NCBI RefSeq assembly: GCF_018137965.1
Contig: NZ_CP073100.1
Span: forward strand, 930,001-994,000
Origin: Luteolibacter ambystomatis
Lineage (GTDB): Bacteria; Verrucomicrobiota; Verrucomicrobiia; Verrucomicrobiales; Akkermansiaceae
Direction of reading: 5' to 3'
DNA: 64,000 nt
Made by a program: the position numbers and the translations under genes. Below, one piece after another: positions 16,010 through 25,132 of the stretch. The notes under the pieces are model-generated. The model was not told the DNA's origin. It saw nothing but the letters and a program-made list of their open reading frames with translations, and did no database searches. Position 1 is the stretch's first letter. Every line of letters begins with the position of its first letter.

Positions 16010-17377
16010 TCAGATGTCCACGCGGGTCTTGTTGGTGATCTTCCAGATCGGACCGTTCTTGTCGTAGGGCGGGCCTTCGCCGGCGGCGGCGGGGGTGCCG
16101 TCGAGACGGAAGAGCGGGAGGATCGGCGCGCCGCTGGGGTCCTTCTCATAGGTGGCACCGATTTCCTCGATGAGCAGATAGGCGAAGAAGAAGCCGCCGG
16201 GAACCTCGCTGACGAGGATCTCAATGGGGTAGTCGGTACCCTCGCGGGCTTCGAATTCCTGGCCGACTCCGAGACCGCGGAGGTCGGACTTGGCGCGCTG
16301 GGACATGGAGCCGTAGCTGTAGATGGGCATGGGCTTCGGCATGGCGAGCTCGCGGCGGGCTCGGTCGAACTCGCGGTCTTCCTTCTCGCCGGTCAACTCG
16401 GCTGCCTTGGCGGCCAGCTTGATATTGGCGGTGGGGGATTCGTAGCCGTAGTCGAAGACGTTGCGGTTGTTGAAGCGCACGGTGACCACGTCGTCCCCGG
16501 CACCGACGAAGCGGAATCTGCCGGTCTTCGGCGGGCGGACGACACCGCGGTAGATGACCACCCAGCGGGAGCCGGGAACATTGCAGTTGAAGGCCTTGGG
16601 TGCGGTGTCCGCAGGCAGGACCGGCATGTAGATCTGGGTTTGGTAGAGCTTTTGCGGAGCCTGGTAGTAGGAGCCTGCGAGGGTGCGTTCGTTCCAGCCG
16701 CGGTTGACGAAGTTGTGGAGGATGTCACGGGTCTTGTCCATGATCTGGCCCCAGTCGGTCAGCTCGCCGAGCGGGGTGGTGCGGCCCTTGGCGTCCTGCT
16801 TGAGATCGTAGAAGGTGCCGACGAGGGCGTTGGTCTTCGGGTCGATCATGCCGAAGGGGTTCATGCCACCGGCACCGCCGCCCAGGCCGGGGCCATTGCC
16901 GCTGCCGAAGCCCTTGCCATGACCGTCACCCTTGCCGCCGCCGGAGCCGCTGCCGCCGAGACCACCGGAGAGGCCGCCGCTGCTCAGGGAGCCTACGGAG
17001 GACATGGCGGAGGAAGCGTCCGCTTCGGGAAGGACGAAGTTGCTGCTGGCCCCCTTCGCCGCCATGCGCGGCGCGTTCGGGGTGGACATGGTCGCGCGCT
17101 GCTTCTTGTTGTTGATTTCCTTCACCCCTGGCGAACCACCGCCGCCGCCCTTTGGCATGAAATCGGGATCCGGCGTCTTGTCCGGGATGACCTGGAAGAT
17201 CCAGAACACACCGATGGCGAGCAGGATCGCGTGGACGATGATGGAGACGGAAAGGGAGCCACCGCCGAGCTTCCGCCAGACGGAGTTCTTTTTTTCCTGC
17301 TCTACCTTGGAGGGCAGGGGGCCGCCAACTGGCATGTGGGTTGTTGGCACGGAGGCGGGGTGGACGTTCGAGTGCAT
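16010..17377 (-). CDS. Gly-rich single-pass membrane protein with PA14-like C-terminus
   Basis: In this 455-residue protein an N-terminal about 40-residue cytoplasmic segment precedes one helix (about 44-64, SVSIIVHAILLAIGVFWIF), like TonB-type energy transducers. A Gly/Ser-rich low-complexity region follows (about 75-175, with SGGLSGGLGGSGSGGGKG). The globular C-terminal half contains SRWVVIYRGVVRPPKTGRF and VGAGDDVVTVRFNNRNVFD, a PA14-like carbohydrate-binding pattern, and ends in a conserved-looking LLIEEIGATYEKD. I placed the start at MHSNVHP; a more upstream ATG adds 26 basic residues. Similar proteins occur in Verrucomicrobiota without known function (family knowledge, not searched). 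It lies downstream of dnaG but a hairpin separates them. Confidence 0.7.
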   Translation of the reverse strand: MHSNVHPASVPTTHMPVGGPLPSKVEQEKKNSVWRKLGGGSLSVSIIVHAILLAIGVFWIFQVIPDKTPDPDFMPKGGGGGSPGVKEINNKKQRATMSTPNAPRMAAKGASSNFVLPEADASSAMSSVGSLSSGGLSGGLGGSGSGGGKGDGHGKGFGSGNGPGLGGGAGGMNPFGMIDPKTNALVGTFYDLKQDAKGRTTPLGELTDWGQIMDKTRDILHNFVNRGWNERTLAGSYYQAPQKLYQTQIYMPVLPADTAPKAFNCNVPGSRWVVIYRGVVRPPKTGRFRFVGAGDDVVTVRFNNRNVFDYGYESPTANIKLAAKAAELTGEKEDREFDRARRELAMPKPMPIYSYGSMSQRAKSDLRGLGVGQEFEAREGTDYPIEILVSEVPGGFFFAYLLIEEIGATYEKDPSGAPILPLFRLDGTPAAAGEGPPYDKNGPIWKITNKTRVDI

Positions 17378-17518
17378 GTCCTGGGTGGTTGAGTACGGAT
17401 GGCAATGAGCCGGAATGCCGCGTGACACTGCGCGGGCCTTCCGGCGGCGTTTCATGGGACGCCGACCGGACCGCTGTGGCGTGGGATTCCGTTACATCCC
17501 AAGCGAACCACAGTTAGA

Positions 17519-17551
17519 ACAAATCCGCTTGTAGAGTGACGGCGGATTTGT
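17519..17551 (-). terminator. Terminator-like hairpin downstream of dnaG
   Basis: ACAAATCCGC and GCGGATTTGT form a perfect 10-bp stem with a 13-nt loop. Read on the minus strand it follows dnaG by about 80 bp and ends in TTTGTTCT, so it may end the dnaG transcript. Confidence 0.45.
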
Positions 17552-17629
17552 GTGTGATTCCGCCATCAGGTGTCGGAAAAAAGCAGATGAATCTATCTGA
17601 AAGGCTATGGAGCGTAGCGACTTGCGAGG

Positions 17630-19585
17630 TTAATTCCCCCGCTTTTTCCACTCCTTCTTCGCCACCGGCTTCTTCGGCGCGGGCGGCAGGATGTCCTCGG
17701 TGATGAAGCGCCCCTTGACTCCATCGAGCAGGCGCTTGATCTCCTTTCCTTCCTCCAGCAGGGCGGTCATGCGCTCCATGGGCAGACGTGGATCGGCGAG
17801 CAGGGCCTTGTTCCGGGCATCGCGCTGGAGCAGGACCTTGGCGGCGAGCATGGACATGGTCTCGTAGCTGGCGGTGACAGGGTCCGGATGGGGACGTTCG
17901 ACGTGGAGGATGGTATTGAGTGCGAGGCGGTCCTCCTCACCGAGATGGGCGAGGAAGGAATTCACGGCGGCGGGGGAGGTGGTGTCCGGGCGGGCGGCGA
18001 GGACGCGCTCCAGCAGCGGGATGCCGGCGATGAATTCACCGGCCTCATGGAGCGTTTCGTACTGCTCGCATAGTAGATGCTGGACCTCCGGGGAGGTGAG
18101 GGCGAGATGGCAGAGCGCGGCCACGGTGCGGTCCACGGACGTGGGGATGGCCGCGGGATTCAATGCGGCGTGGTCGGTGGGGTGTTCCTGCCGCCTGGGT
18201 TTTTTCAGCTCGGCCACGGTGACTTCCTTGATGGAGGAGATGCCCATCTGGAGCCGCGAGGCGAGGTGGTTCATCTGGATCTCGCGCGCGGCGGTATCAC
18301 TCATCACGGCGAGGAGCTCGGCGCATTCGCGGGCGATGATGGCACGTTGCTCGGCATTCGCCATCGCGCCGCTGGCGGTGGCGCGGTCGATCTTGAAATC
18401 GAAGAACGGGCGGGCGTTCGCGATGAGTTCGCGGAAGGCATCCGCGCCATGAGCTTTCAGGAAACTGTCCGGGTCATCGCCCTTCGGCAGTTCCACGACG
18501 CGCACGTTGATCCCCTCGATGATAAGCTCCCGGAAAGATTTCGCGGCGGCGTTGAAGCCCGCGTTGTCCGCATCGAAGCAAAGGACGACGGCCTTGGTAT
18601 AGCGCTTGAGCAGGCGTGCGTGCTGGGAGGTGACGGCGGTGCCCTGTGCGGCGATGGCCTGTTCGATGCCGTGTTCGTGGCAGGAGATGACATCGATCTG
18701 GCCCTCGCAGAGCAGCGCGGCCTTTTCGTTGAGAATGGGCTTCTTCGCGCGATCGAGGGCGAAGAGGACGTTGCTTTTCTTGAAGAGCTGCGTCTCCGGG
18801 GAGTTGACGTACTTGCCGGAGTTCTTGTCCTCGATGAGCTGGCGTCCGCTGAAGCCGATGACGTCCCCGACTTCATTGCGGATGGGAAACATGAGGCGGT
18901 TCCGGAAGCGGACACGGATGCCGGAGCGCGGATCGTTCTCCTCCTTGAGATAGGCCATGCCGGAGCCGACGAGTTCGCGACCGGTGAATTTCCGGTCCCG
19001 AGCCCAATCGAGGAACCAGCGGAGGTTGTCCGGCATCCAGCCGATCGCCCAGCGCTCCGCCATGTCCCGGCCGAAGCCACGGGACTTCAGGTAATCGCGG
19101 GCATGCTGGGCATCCGGCGAGGTGAGGAGGAGCTCATGGAGGTAGGCGGTGGTTTCCCGCATCACATCGAGCAGCCGTCCGCGCATGCGGCGTGCCTGGT
19201 CCGCATGTGGATCGGACTCGACCTCGATCACGGGGATGCCGGCACGGGTGGCAAGCGTCCGAACGGCATCGGTAAAGGGCAGGTTTTGGAACTCGCGGAT
19301 GAAGGCGATGGCGTCGCCGCCCTTCTGGCAGCCGAAGCAGTAGAAGGACTGGGTGGAGGGCCGGACGTTGAACGAAGGGCTCTTCTCGTTGTGGAAGGGG
19401 CAGAGGCCCACGAAATTCGTGCCAGCCCGCCGCAACGGGACGTAGGAATTGATCAGGTCCACGATGTCGGTCGAGTTGAGGACCTGTTGGATGGTTTCCT
19501 GTGGGATCTGCGACACGGCGGGCGGGGAGGCGAGTATGACCGGCGGCGGGCGGACGTCCAATCCGGAAGGGGGAATTTTGGTCAT
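17630..19585 (-). CDS. dnaG: DNA primase DnaG
   Basis: This 651-residue replicative primase makes RNA primers for the lagging strand with DnaB helicase. The zinc-binding domain is complete: Cys62, His65 (CPFH), Cys83 and Cys86 (CFGC). The RNA polymerase core contains VRFRNRLMFPIRNEVGDVIG (225-244). The TOPRIM domain (about 288-365) has the metal residues in LLCEGQIDVI (Glu294) and LCFDADNAG (Asp338, Asp340). The C-terminal about 200 residues are the helicase-interaction region. A Pro-rich extension of about 25 residues precedes the usual start (IPQETIQQVL), so a later start is possible. The C-terminus is basic (KKEWKKRGN). Confidence 0.97.
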   Translation of the reverse strand: MTKIPPSGLDVRPPPVILASPPAVSQIPQETIQQVLNSTDIVDLINSYVPLRRAGTNFVGLCPFHNEKSPSFNVRPSTQSFYCFGCQKGGDAIAFIREFQNLPFTDAVRTLATRAGIPVIEVESDPHADQARRMRGRLLDVMRETTAYLHELLLTSPDAQHARDYLKSRGFGRDMAERWAIGWMPDNLRWFLDWARDRKFTGRELVGSGMAYLKEENDPRSGIRVRFRNRLMFPIRNEVGDVIGFSGRQLIEDKNSGKYVNSPETQLFKKSNVLFALDRAKKPILNEKAALLCEGQIDVISCHEHGIEQAIAAQGTAVTSQHARLLKRYTKAVVLCFDADNAGFNAAAKSFRELIIEGINVRVVELPKGDDPDSFLKAHGADAFRELIANARPFFDFKIDRATASGAMANAEQRAIIARECAELLAVMSDTAAREIQMNHLASRLQMGISSIKEVTVAELKKPRRQEHPTDHAALNPAAIPTSVDRTVAALCHLALTSPEVQHLLCEQYETLHEAGEFIAGIPLLERVLAARPDTTSPAAVNSFLAHLGEEDRLALNTILHVERPHPDPVTASYETMSMLAAKVLLQRDARNKALLADPRLPMERMTALLEEGKEIKRLLDGVKGRFITEDILPPAPKKPVAKKEWKKRGN

Positions 19586-19704
19586 GCACCCAACCCGTCG
19601 TTAGGGGGAAAACTACGCAGGTGGGACTAACACGATTTGCAGACGAGGGCGGTTCATGGCATCGCTCTTATGTTGGAACAGGAAAAACGCTGTTCCCTCA
19701 TCCC

Positions 19705-19875
19705 ATGAAAGTCGTACGCAAGAATTCCGCCGGTGAGAGCCGGGAAGTGCTGCTGAAGGAATATTTCGTTACCGCCTCCCTGATCGCGCTGCTGAAGCGC
19801 GTCGGAGCCGAAGCCGCCCGTTGTGCAAAGCCGCTTCCGAAGCAGGAGCCCGCCTTGGTGCGCGTGCGACCGTGA
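19705..19875 (+). CDS. Small basic hypothetical protein (56 residues)
   Basis: I do not recognise this protein. It starts MKVVRKNSAGESREVLLKEY and is rich in Lys/Arg/Ala, with a predicted helix (VLLKEYFVTASLIALLKRVG). It is divergent from dnaG. The ATG follows a TCCC spacer without a clear ribosome-binding site. A longer frame exists upstream but reads through non-coding-looking sequence. It could be a DNA- or RNA-binding peptide, but that is speculation. Confidence 0.45.
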   Translation: MKVVRKNSAGESREVLLKEYFVTASLIALLKRVGAEAARCAKPLPKQEPALVRVRP

Positions 19876-19950
19876 TCCTTTCCCGGTTGCTGGTTGGTCT
19901 CGTCCCGTCCGGTCCCCGATGGCCGGGCGGGACATTTTTTTTGGAGCGGA

Positions 19951-20063
19951 TGGAGGGGGAAGCTCCAGCTTGCCCTCCGTGGAGCCGGACGTCGTTTGAT
20001 CTCCGAGCCCACCGCCAGCTGGAGCCGGCGGAGACGATTCGAAAGCGGAGCTTTCGACTACAT
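19951..20063 (+). repeat. Family C two-hairpin composite repeat
   Basis: This about 113-bp unit has a left hairpin, GGGGGAAGCTCCAGCTTGCC, and a right hairpin, CGAAAGC-GGA-GCTTTCG (perfect 7 bp), followed by ACTACAT. Copies are at 31873-31983 (same orientation) and 28555-28651 (reversed). It ends 60 bp before the TPR gene. Confidence 0.8.
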
Positions 20064-20122
20064 GGCGCCGGGTCGGCCAACGAGCTTGCCGGATGGCGCG
20101 GGATTTGCTTTGCTGGAGGCGG

Positions 20123-20590
20123 ATGGAGTATCGAGCGAGGATCCGCGCCGCAGTGGGCTGGCTGGAACTCGGCCTGCCCGACGAGGCGCTCGTCGAGCTC
20201 GCGCCGCTGCCGTGGCGCATCCAGATCCGGCGTCCGGTGCTGGAGTTGAGGCTGGCGGCGGAAATGGCGGCACGGGCGTGGAACAAGGCTTCCGAGACGG
20301 CGCGGCTGCTGTGCCTGCGTTTCCCAACGGATCCGCGGTTTTTCCTGAATGCGGCGTTCTGCCTGCATGAGACGGGGGACACGCTGGAGGCCTGCCGGTG
20401 GCTGCTGCGGGGGCCGAAGGCGCTCTTCGGCGAGGCGGTTTTCCACTACAATCTGGCGTGCTACTTGAACGTGATGGGCCAGCACACCCGGGCCCGCGGC
20501 CATCTGGCTACGGCCATCCACCTGGATCCCGGCCTGCGCGAGGAAGCGGAGCAGGATGAGGATTTGGAAGGCTTGGAAGTGGAGTGCTAG
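20123..20590 (+). CDS. TPR-type repeat protein
   Basis: This 155-residue all-helical protein has tetratricopeptide-like units: RAAVGWLELGLPDEALVEL, FFLNAAFCLHETGDTLEACR and VFHYNLACYLNVMGQHTRAR followed by HLATAIHLDPGL. It ends in an acidic tail (EEAEQDEDLEGLEVEC). There is no signal, so it is probably cytoplasmic and mediates protein contacts. The start MEYRARIRAAVGW gives a full first repeat; an ATG 30 bp upstream lies close to the repeat element. The partner is unknown. Confidence 0.8.
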   Translation: MEYRARIRAAVGWLELGLPDEALVELAPLPWRIQIRRPVLELRLAAEMAARAWNKASETARLLCLRFPTDPRFFLNAAFCLHETGDTLEACRWLLRGPKALFGEAVFHYNLACYLNVMGQHTRARGHLATAIHLDPGLREEAEQDEDLEGLEVEC

Positions 20591-20686
20591 ATGAGTGCCA
20601 AGTGAGCAGAGGAACCGGCGATCAGGAAAGAAGGTTGAGGGGGGATTCGCTTGCGTGGCGGGGCTGGATGTTCCGAAGCTCCGCGC

Positions 20687-21820
20687 GTGTCCGTTTCTCC
20701 CGCCCAACTCGGTCAGGTGCTGTCCGCCTTTGAACGTAATTTCCGCGAACGCAACGAGCTGGGGGCCTCCGTCTCGGTGTGGTGGCAGGGGGAGGAGATT
20801 TTCTCGGCGGCGCAGGGCCACATGGACCGGACGAAATCGCGCGAGTGGGCGGAATCGACACTGGTACCGGTGTATTCCGCCACGAAGGGACCGGCGTCCG
20901 CGACGCTGCTGATGGCACTGGAGGCAAAGGGAATGGGGCCGGAAACCCTGGTGCGCGAGGTGTGGCCGGCGTTTCCGGTGGCGGAAGCGACCTTCGCCCA
21001 CCTGCTGTCCCACCAGTGCGGACTGGCGGCGCTGGACCGGCGCGCGAGCGTGTGGGACCACACGGAGGTGGTGGCGGCGGTCGAGGTACAGGAACCGGCG
21101 TGGCGGCCGGGCGGCGGGCAGGGCTATCATCCGCGGACCTTCGGTGCGCTGGTGGAGGAACCGGTGCGGCGGTTGACCGGGCGGACGCTGGGGGTGCATT
21201 TCCGCGAGGTGCTTGGAGAGCCGCTGGGGCTGGAATTCTGGATCGGCCTGCCGGAAAGCGAGCATCATCGGGTGGCCACGCTGTATCCGGGGAAGGCGGA
21301 CAAGTCGGATCTGGAGGAGGGTTTTTACAGCGAATTCCACAAGGAGGGATCGCTGGTGCGGCGGGCGTTTTCCTCGCCGCGCGGGCTGCATTCCGTGCAG
21401 GAGATGAACGATCCGAAGGCGTGGTCGGCGGGATTTCCGGCGATGGGCGGGATCGGCACTGCGCAGGCGCTGGCGAAGTTTTACCAAGCGGCGATTGGAG
21501 CGATTGAAAGCCCGCTTTCACCGTCCGTGCGCGCGGCGTTGGCGGAGACGCGGATTCAGGGAGACGATCGCATCCTGATGCGCGAAACGGTGTTCACCTG
21601 CGGCTGCCAGAAAGATCCGCTGGATGAGGCGGGGAACAAGAAGCGGCGGCTCTATGGGACGTCCGCAGGGGCGTTTGGGCACCCGGGAGCGGGTGGCAGC
21701 CATGCCTTCGGCGATCCGGAGACGGGGCTGTCGTTCGCGTATGTGATGAACCAGATGGAGCTGAGCGTCTTCCCGGGACCGAAGAGCACGGAGATGATCG
21801 AGGGGTTGTTCGGGGAGTGA
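20687..21820 (+). CDS. Serine hydrolase of the class C beta-lactamase/esterase VIII family
   Basis: This 377-residue protein has the penicillin-recognising serine hydrolase motifs: SATK (Ser64-Lys67, nucleophile and general base) in VPVYSATKGPAS, the LLSHQCGL block (107-114), a Tyr motif GYHPRTFG (Tyr147) and a C-terminal GHPGAGGSHAFGDP in the place of KTG. The last pattern is typical of EstB-like esterases rather than true beta-lactamases. No signal peptide is visible, so it may be cytoplasmic. I chose a GTG start because the only longer start is a TTG; the exact start is uncertain. Confidence 0.8.
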   Translation: MSVSPAQLGQVLSAFERNFRERNELGASVSVWWQGEEIFSAAQGHMDRTKSREWAESTLVPVYSATKGPASATLLMALEAKGMGPETLVREVWPAFPVAEATFAHLLSHQCGLAALDRRASVWDHTEVVAAVEVQEPAWRPGGGQGYHPRTFGALVEEPVRRLTGRTLGVHFREVLGEPLGLEFWIGLPESEHHRVATLYPGKADKSDLEEGFYSEFHKEGSLVRRAFSSPRGLHSVQEMNDPKAWSAGFPAMGGIGTAQALAKFYQAAIGAIESPLSPSVRAALAETRIQGDDRILMRETVFTCGCQKDPLDEAGNKKRRLYGTSAGAFGHPGAGGSHAFGDPETGLSFAYVMNQMELSVFPGPKSTEMIEGLFGE

Positions 21821-21937
21821 ATATACGATGGTTCCAGTAGGTGCAGGTGGTCGCGGCGCCGCCGATGGGTAAAATCGGCGTAAATTTCCGGATGGAATTT
21901 GATGGAGACCGGGAACGGTGCTTGGAATGCGACCGTT

Positions 21938-22618
21938 ATGATGACGTTTTCTCGGATGTTGGCATCACCCATCGCCGCCGTGGCGGTGTGCATCGCACGA
22001 TGGTTGTCCTTACTTGCGCTGGGGGGAATGGCGTGCGGGGATCCGGTGCTCGTCCAGCCGAAGGCGCTGGTGTGTGTGGACAAACTGGTGGCAAAGGTGG
22101 CGCGTGATCCGGTTCTGGATTCGGGCTTCTTCCGGTCGAAGGAATACTCGTATCCATGGTATGTGGTGCAGGGAGAGGACGGCAGGTTGCATAGCGCCCT
22201 TGATGAGCCGTTGACGAACGAGGACCGGGCCAGGAAGGAGCACTCGTCCAACTGCACATCCTCCCACATGGGTGCGCATCGGATGGATTTCTGTGATGCC
22301 GTGGTGAAAGGAGGAAAGCTGGTGCTGACGATTGATGGCGGCCTGCCCGCATACGCCAGCGATCTGGTGATCACGGTGGACGGAGAGAATTTCAATTGCC
22401 GGTTCTCCGCGAGCTATCCCGGTCCGGTGACGGTGCTGGGATGGACGATCACGAAAAAGGAGATGCGGGTGAGAAGTTTGAAAGCCACTCCGGGGAAGCG
22501 CTGGTATGCGTGGATATCCGTCGAGCTGGATGAAGAGTGTTTGGAAAACGGCAAGGTGAGCGTGTTGCACCACAAGATCGAAGGCTACCTCAAGCCGGTG
22601 GTCAGCAAGGGGAAGTGA
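21938..22618 (+). CDS. Hypothetical secreted protein
   Basis: This 226-residue protein is not recognised. A hydrophobic N-terminus (MLASPIAAVAVCIARWLSLLALGG) indicates export. The mature part has several Cys (in ALVCVDK, SSNCTSSHMG, DFCDAVV and FNCRFSAS), which could form disulphides, and beta-strand patterns such as KLVLTIDGGLPAYASDLVI. Starts at 21938, 21941 or 21956 are all possible. It lies 88 bp upstream of the deaminase on the same strand. Confidence 0.6.
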   Translation: MMTFSRMLASPIAAVAVCIARWLSLLALGGMACGDPVLVQPKALVCVDKLVAKVARDPVLDSGFFRSKEYSYPWYVVQGEDGRLHSALDEPLTNEDRARKEHSSNCTSSHMGAHRMDFCDAVVKGGKLVLTIDGGLPAYASDLVITVDGENFNCRFSASYPGPVTVLGWTITKKEMRVRSLKATPGKRWYAWISVELDEECLENGKVSVLHHKIEGYLKPVVSKGK

Positions 22619-22706
22619 TGGCCGTGGCTGGTGGAATCCCTTTGCACGATCCATCTCGGATTGGGAAACCCGGAGGGGTGCCCGGGAAAAAACGGGCCGG
22701 AAGATT

Positions 22707-23180
22707 ATGAACCAAGAGACACATTTTCTGAGCAGTGCGATCGAACTGGCGTATGCGAATGCCGCGAAAGGTGGTCGTCCGTTCGGGGCGCTTGTGGTGA
22801 AGGAGGGGGAAGTCATCGCCACCGGCGTGAACGAGATCCTCACCACCTGCGATCCGACCACCCACGCGGAGATGCAGGCGATCCGCCATGCGAGCCAGAA
22901 ACTCGGATCGCCCGATCTCCGGGGATGCGCCGTGTATGCCAGCGGCCATCCGTGCCCGATGTGCATGGCGGCGATGCGACTCTGTGGTGTGGGCGAGGTG
23001 GCATTTGCCTACTCGAATGAGGATGGAGAGCCGTTCGGATTGTCCACCGCCGCGGTGTATGCGGAATTGGCCAGGCCCTTTTCCCAGCAGTCGATGAAGA
23101 TCCGCTACGTTCCGGTGCGCCTGGAATCGCGGCTGGATCTTTATGCGGAATGGAAGCGTTTGCAGAGTCCGCGGCTTTAG
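22707..23180 (+). CDS. Nucleoside/guanine deaminase (CDA superfamily)
   Basis: This 157-residue cytoplasmic zinc enzyme has the HAE motif (His53, catalytic Glu55) and the PCPMC motif (Cys83, Cys86) that bind Zn and activate water. The N-terminal GGRPFGALVV and the length fit guanine deaminase-like members of the cytidine deaminase superfamily, which also include riboflavin-pathway and tRNA deaminases. The base specificity cannot be fixed from sequence alone. Its stop codon overlaps the convergent methyltransferase stop by 4 bp. Confidence 0.88.
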   Translation: MNQETHFLSSAIELAYANAAKGGRPFGALVVKEGEVIATGVNEILTTCDPTTHAEMQAIRHASQKLGSPDLRGCAVYASGHPCPMCMAAMRLCGVGEVAFAYSNEDGEPFGLSTAAVYAELARPFSQQSMKIRYVPVRLESRLDLYAEWKRLQSPRL

Positions 23181-23773
23181 CGTCGCAGTATGGCAAGGTG
23201 ACGATCCACGGATTTGTTGGGGGCGTCATCCAATGTGCGTGACTCCGTGTGGCGGAGATTCGCGAGAAGTTCCGCGCCGCGGAGTTTGAGCGAGGTGAGG
23301 GCCAGTTCGTGCTCGCGGTCGAAGTAGGAAGTGATCGCCAGCACGCCGCCGGGCTTGAGGGCGGCGAGGGCGTTCTGGAGCAGACGGTCCCACACGGGAG
23401 CGTCGTGCCAGTAGTTCTGGTGGCGGATGAAGACCAGGTCGAAGGGTGGCAGCTCGCGCATGCGGTCGGTGCGGGAGGCATCTCCGGCGCGGAACTCGAT
23501 GCGGGTGTCCGGAGTTTCCGGCTGCCAGCGTTTGGCTGCCTCCGCGATGTCTCCGGGCAGGAGGTCGATGCCGAGATAGTAACCGATGCGGGCGGGTGCG
23601 AGCGCGGCGAAGAGGGTGCCGGTTTCGTCGGCACGGCCGCAGGCGAGATTCAGCACGGCGGCGGGAGAGCTGGCGACAGAGCCGGAGAGGGAAAGAGCCT
23701 CCCGGAGCTTGACCCGCAGGCGCTCCACATCGGCGGCGATGCCGGGGAAGCGGAAGGGGATGCGGGGCTGCAT
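23177..23773 (-). CDS. Class I SAM-dependent methyltransferase
   Basis: In this 198-residue protein, motif I is AAVLNLACGRADETG (SAM-binding glycine loop), followed by YYLGIDLLPGDIAEAA (acidic end of strand beta2), FRAGDA, PFDLVFIRHQNYWHDAPVW and ALKPGGVLAITSYFD. This is the order of a Rossmann-fold methyltransferase. The IRHQNYWH block after strand beta4 is distinctive. The substrate is unknown. A long open frame exists on the opposite strand but is a codon-shadow. Confidence 0.85.
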   Translation of the reverse strand: MQPRIPFRFPGIAADVERLRVKLREALSLSGSVASSPAAVLNLACGRADETGTLFAALAPARIGYYLGIDLLPGDIAEAAKRWQPETPDTRIEFRAGDASRTDRMRELPPFDLVFIRHQNYWHDAPVWDRLLQNALAALKPGGVLAITSYFDREHELALTSLKLRGAELLANLRHTESRTLDDAPNKSVDRHLAILRR

Positions 23774-23920
23774 GCCGTCCGGCTAACCGTTGGCGGGCGG
23801 GGGATCAAGCGTGGGTGGTGCCGGAGCATGTCGCAAGCCTGCTGGCAAATTGATGCATGGAATAAAAAACCCGCTGTTTCCTACTGGTCGGTGGTCCGCG
23901 GGTTGCTAGACTGGTTGAAC

Positions 23921-25075
23921 ATGGTTCCTTTCACCTCTCCGGTCCGCGAAATCGATCCCATCGTCCAGGAAGCCGTCAGTGCGATCGGCAGCCAGTTCGC
24001 GATCGGCGGGGAATTCGTCTTTGGCGAGGAAATCCAGAGCGGCCACATCAACTCCACCTATCGGGCGACCTACGAATTGCCGGACGGTTCACGCCAGCGC
24101 TATATCCTGCAGCGGATCAATGACAGCGTCTTCAAGGACCCGCATGCGGTGATGCGGAACATTGAATGCGTGACGCGGCACATCAACTGGAAGGTGCTGC
24201 GGGTGAAGAAGGACCTGGGCGGCCAGACGCTGAACCTGTATCCGGCGCGCGGCGGCCATTTCTGGGCGGAGGCACAATGTGGCGGGCTGTGGCGCTGTTA
24301 CAATTTCATCGAGGGCTGCCTGACCTACGATGTGGTGGAAAACACCCGCCAAGCCTATCAGGCGGCGCGGGCCTTCGCGTCCTTCCAGGATCTGGTGTGC
24401 GACCTCGCGCCTGCGGAGATTGTGGAGACGATCCCGAATTTCCACGACACGCGGAAACGCTACCAGCGGCTGCTGGAAGTGGCGGTGGCGGATCCCTTGG
24501 GGCGGTTGGAGTCCGTTCGTGCGGAGTTCGATTTCATCCGCGCCCGCGGTGACATCACCGGTCGCCTGCTGGATCTGCGCGACTCGGATGCGATTCCAGT
24601 GCGCATCACCCACAATGACACCAAGATCAACAATGTGATGATCGACTCGGAAAGCGACGAGGCGGTGTGCGTGATCGACCTGGACACGGTGATGCCGGGG
24701 CTTTCGCTGTATGACTTCGGCGACTTGGTGCGTTCCGCAACGAGTCCTGCGGCGGAGGATGAGACGGATTTGTCGAAAGTGCAGATGCAGATGCCGATGT
24801 TCGAGGCGCTGACGGAAGGATTCCTGGATGCGGCGGGCGGTTTTCTCAATGAGACCGAGGTGGCCCACATGGTTTTCGCCGGGAAGCTGATGACGCTGGA
24901 GGTGGGCATCCGTTTCCTGACGGATCATCTGGAAGGCGACGTGTATTTCAAAACCCACCGCCCGAACCACAACCTCGACCGCTGCCGCACCCAGCTCAAA
25001 CTGGTGGAGCTCATCGAGGAGCAGGAGGAGGCGATGGAGAAATTCGTCCGCAAGGTGTGGAAGGGGAAGCGGTGA
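23921..25075 (+). CDS. Aminoglycoside-phosphotransferase-like kinase (NahK-type)
   Basis: This 384-residue kinase-fold protein has an N-lobe with FGEEIQSGHINSTYRATY and RYILQRINDSVFKDP, where the Lys is replaced by the RIN motif seen in N-acetylhexosamine 1-kinase relatives. The catalytic loop is ITHNDTKINNVMID and the metal-binding motif is VCVIDLDTVMPG. The N-terminal VMRNIECVTRHI also fits N-acetylhexosamine kinases. It probably phosphorylates an amino sugar or other small hydroxyl compound. The open frame extends upstream, but that portion is antisense to the methyltransferase, so I start at MVPFTSPVRE. Confidence 0.85.
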   Translation: MVPFTSPVREIDPIVQEAVSAIGSQFAIGGEFVFGEEIQSGHINSTYRATYELPDGSRQRYILQRINDSVFKDPHAVMRNIECVTRHINWKVLRVKKDLGGQTLNLYPARGGHFWAEAQCGGLWRCYNFIEGCLTYDVVENTRQAYQAARAFASFQDLVCDLAPAEIVETIPNFHDTRKRYQRLLEVAVADPLGRLESVRAEFDFIRARGDITGRLLDLRDSDAIPVRITHNDTKINNVMIDSESDEAVCVIDLDTVMPGLSLYDFGDLVRSATSPAAEDETDLSKVQMQMPMFEALTEGFLDAAGGFLNETEVAHMVFAGKLMTLEVGIRFLTDHLEGDVYFKTHRPNHNLDRCRTQLKLVELIEEQEEAMEKFVRKVWKGKR

Positions 25076-25132
25076 GGGTAGCGCGTGGCTTTTCCTTTGG
25101 TGCCAGCCTGCCATGAATTACGGATACGCGGC

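Noticed and set aside
23249..23920. In-frame extension upstream of the NahK-type kinase
   Set aside because: It is the codon-shadow of the convergent methyltransferase (Arg/Glu/Gly-rich, no motif). The kinase has its own ATG at 23921 with a normal N-terminus.
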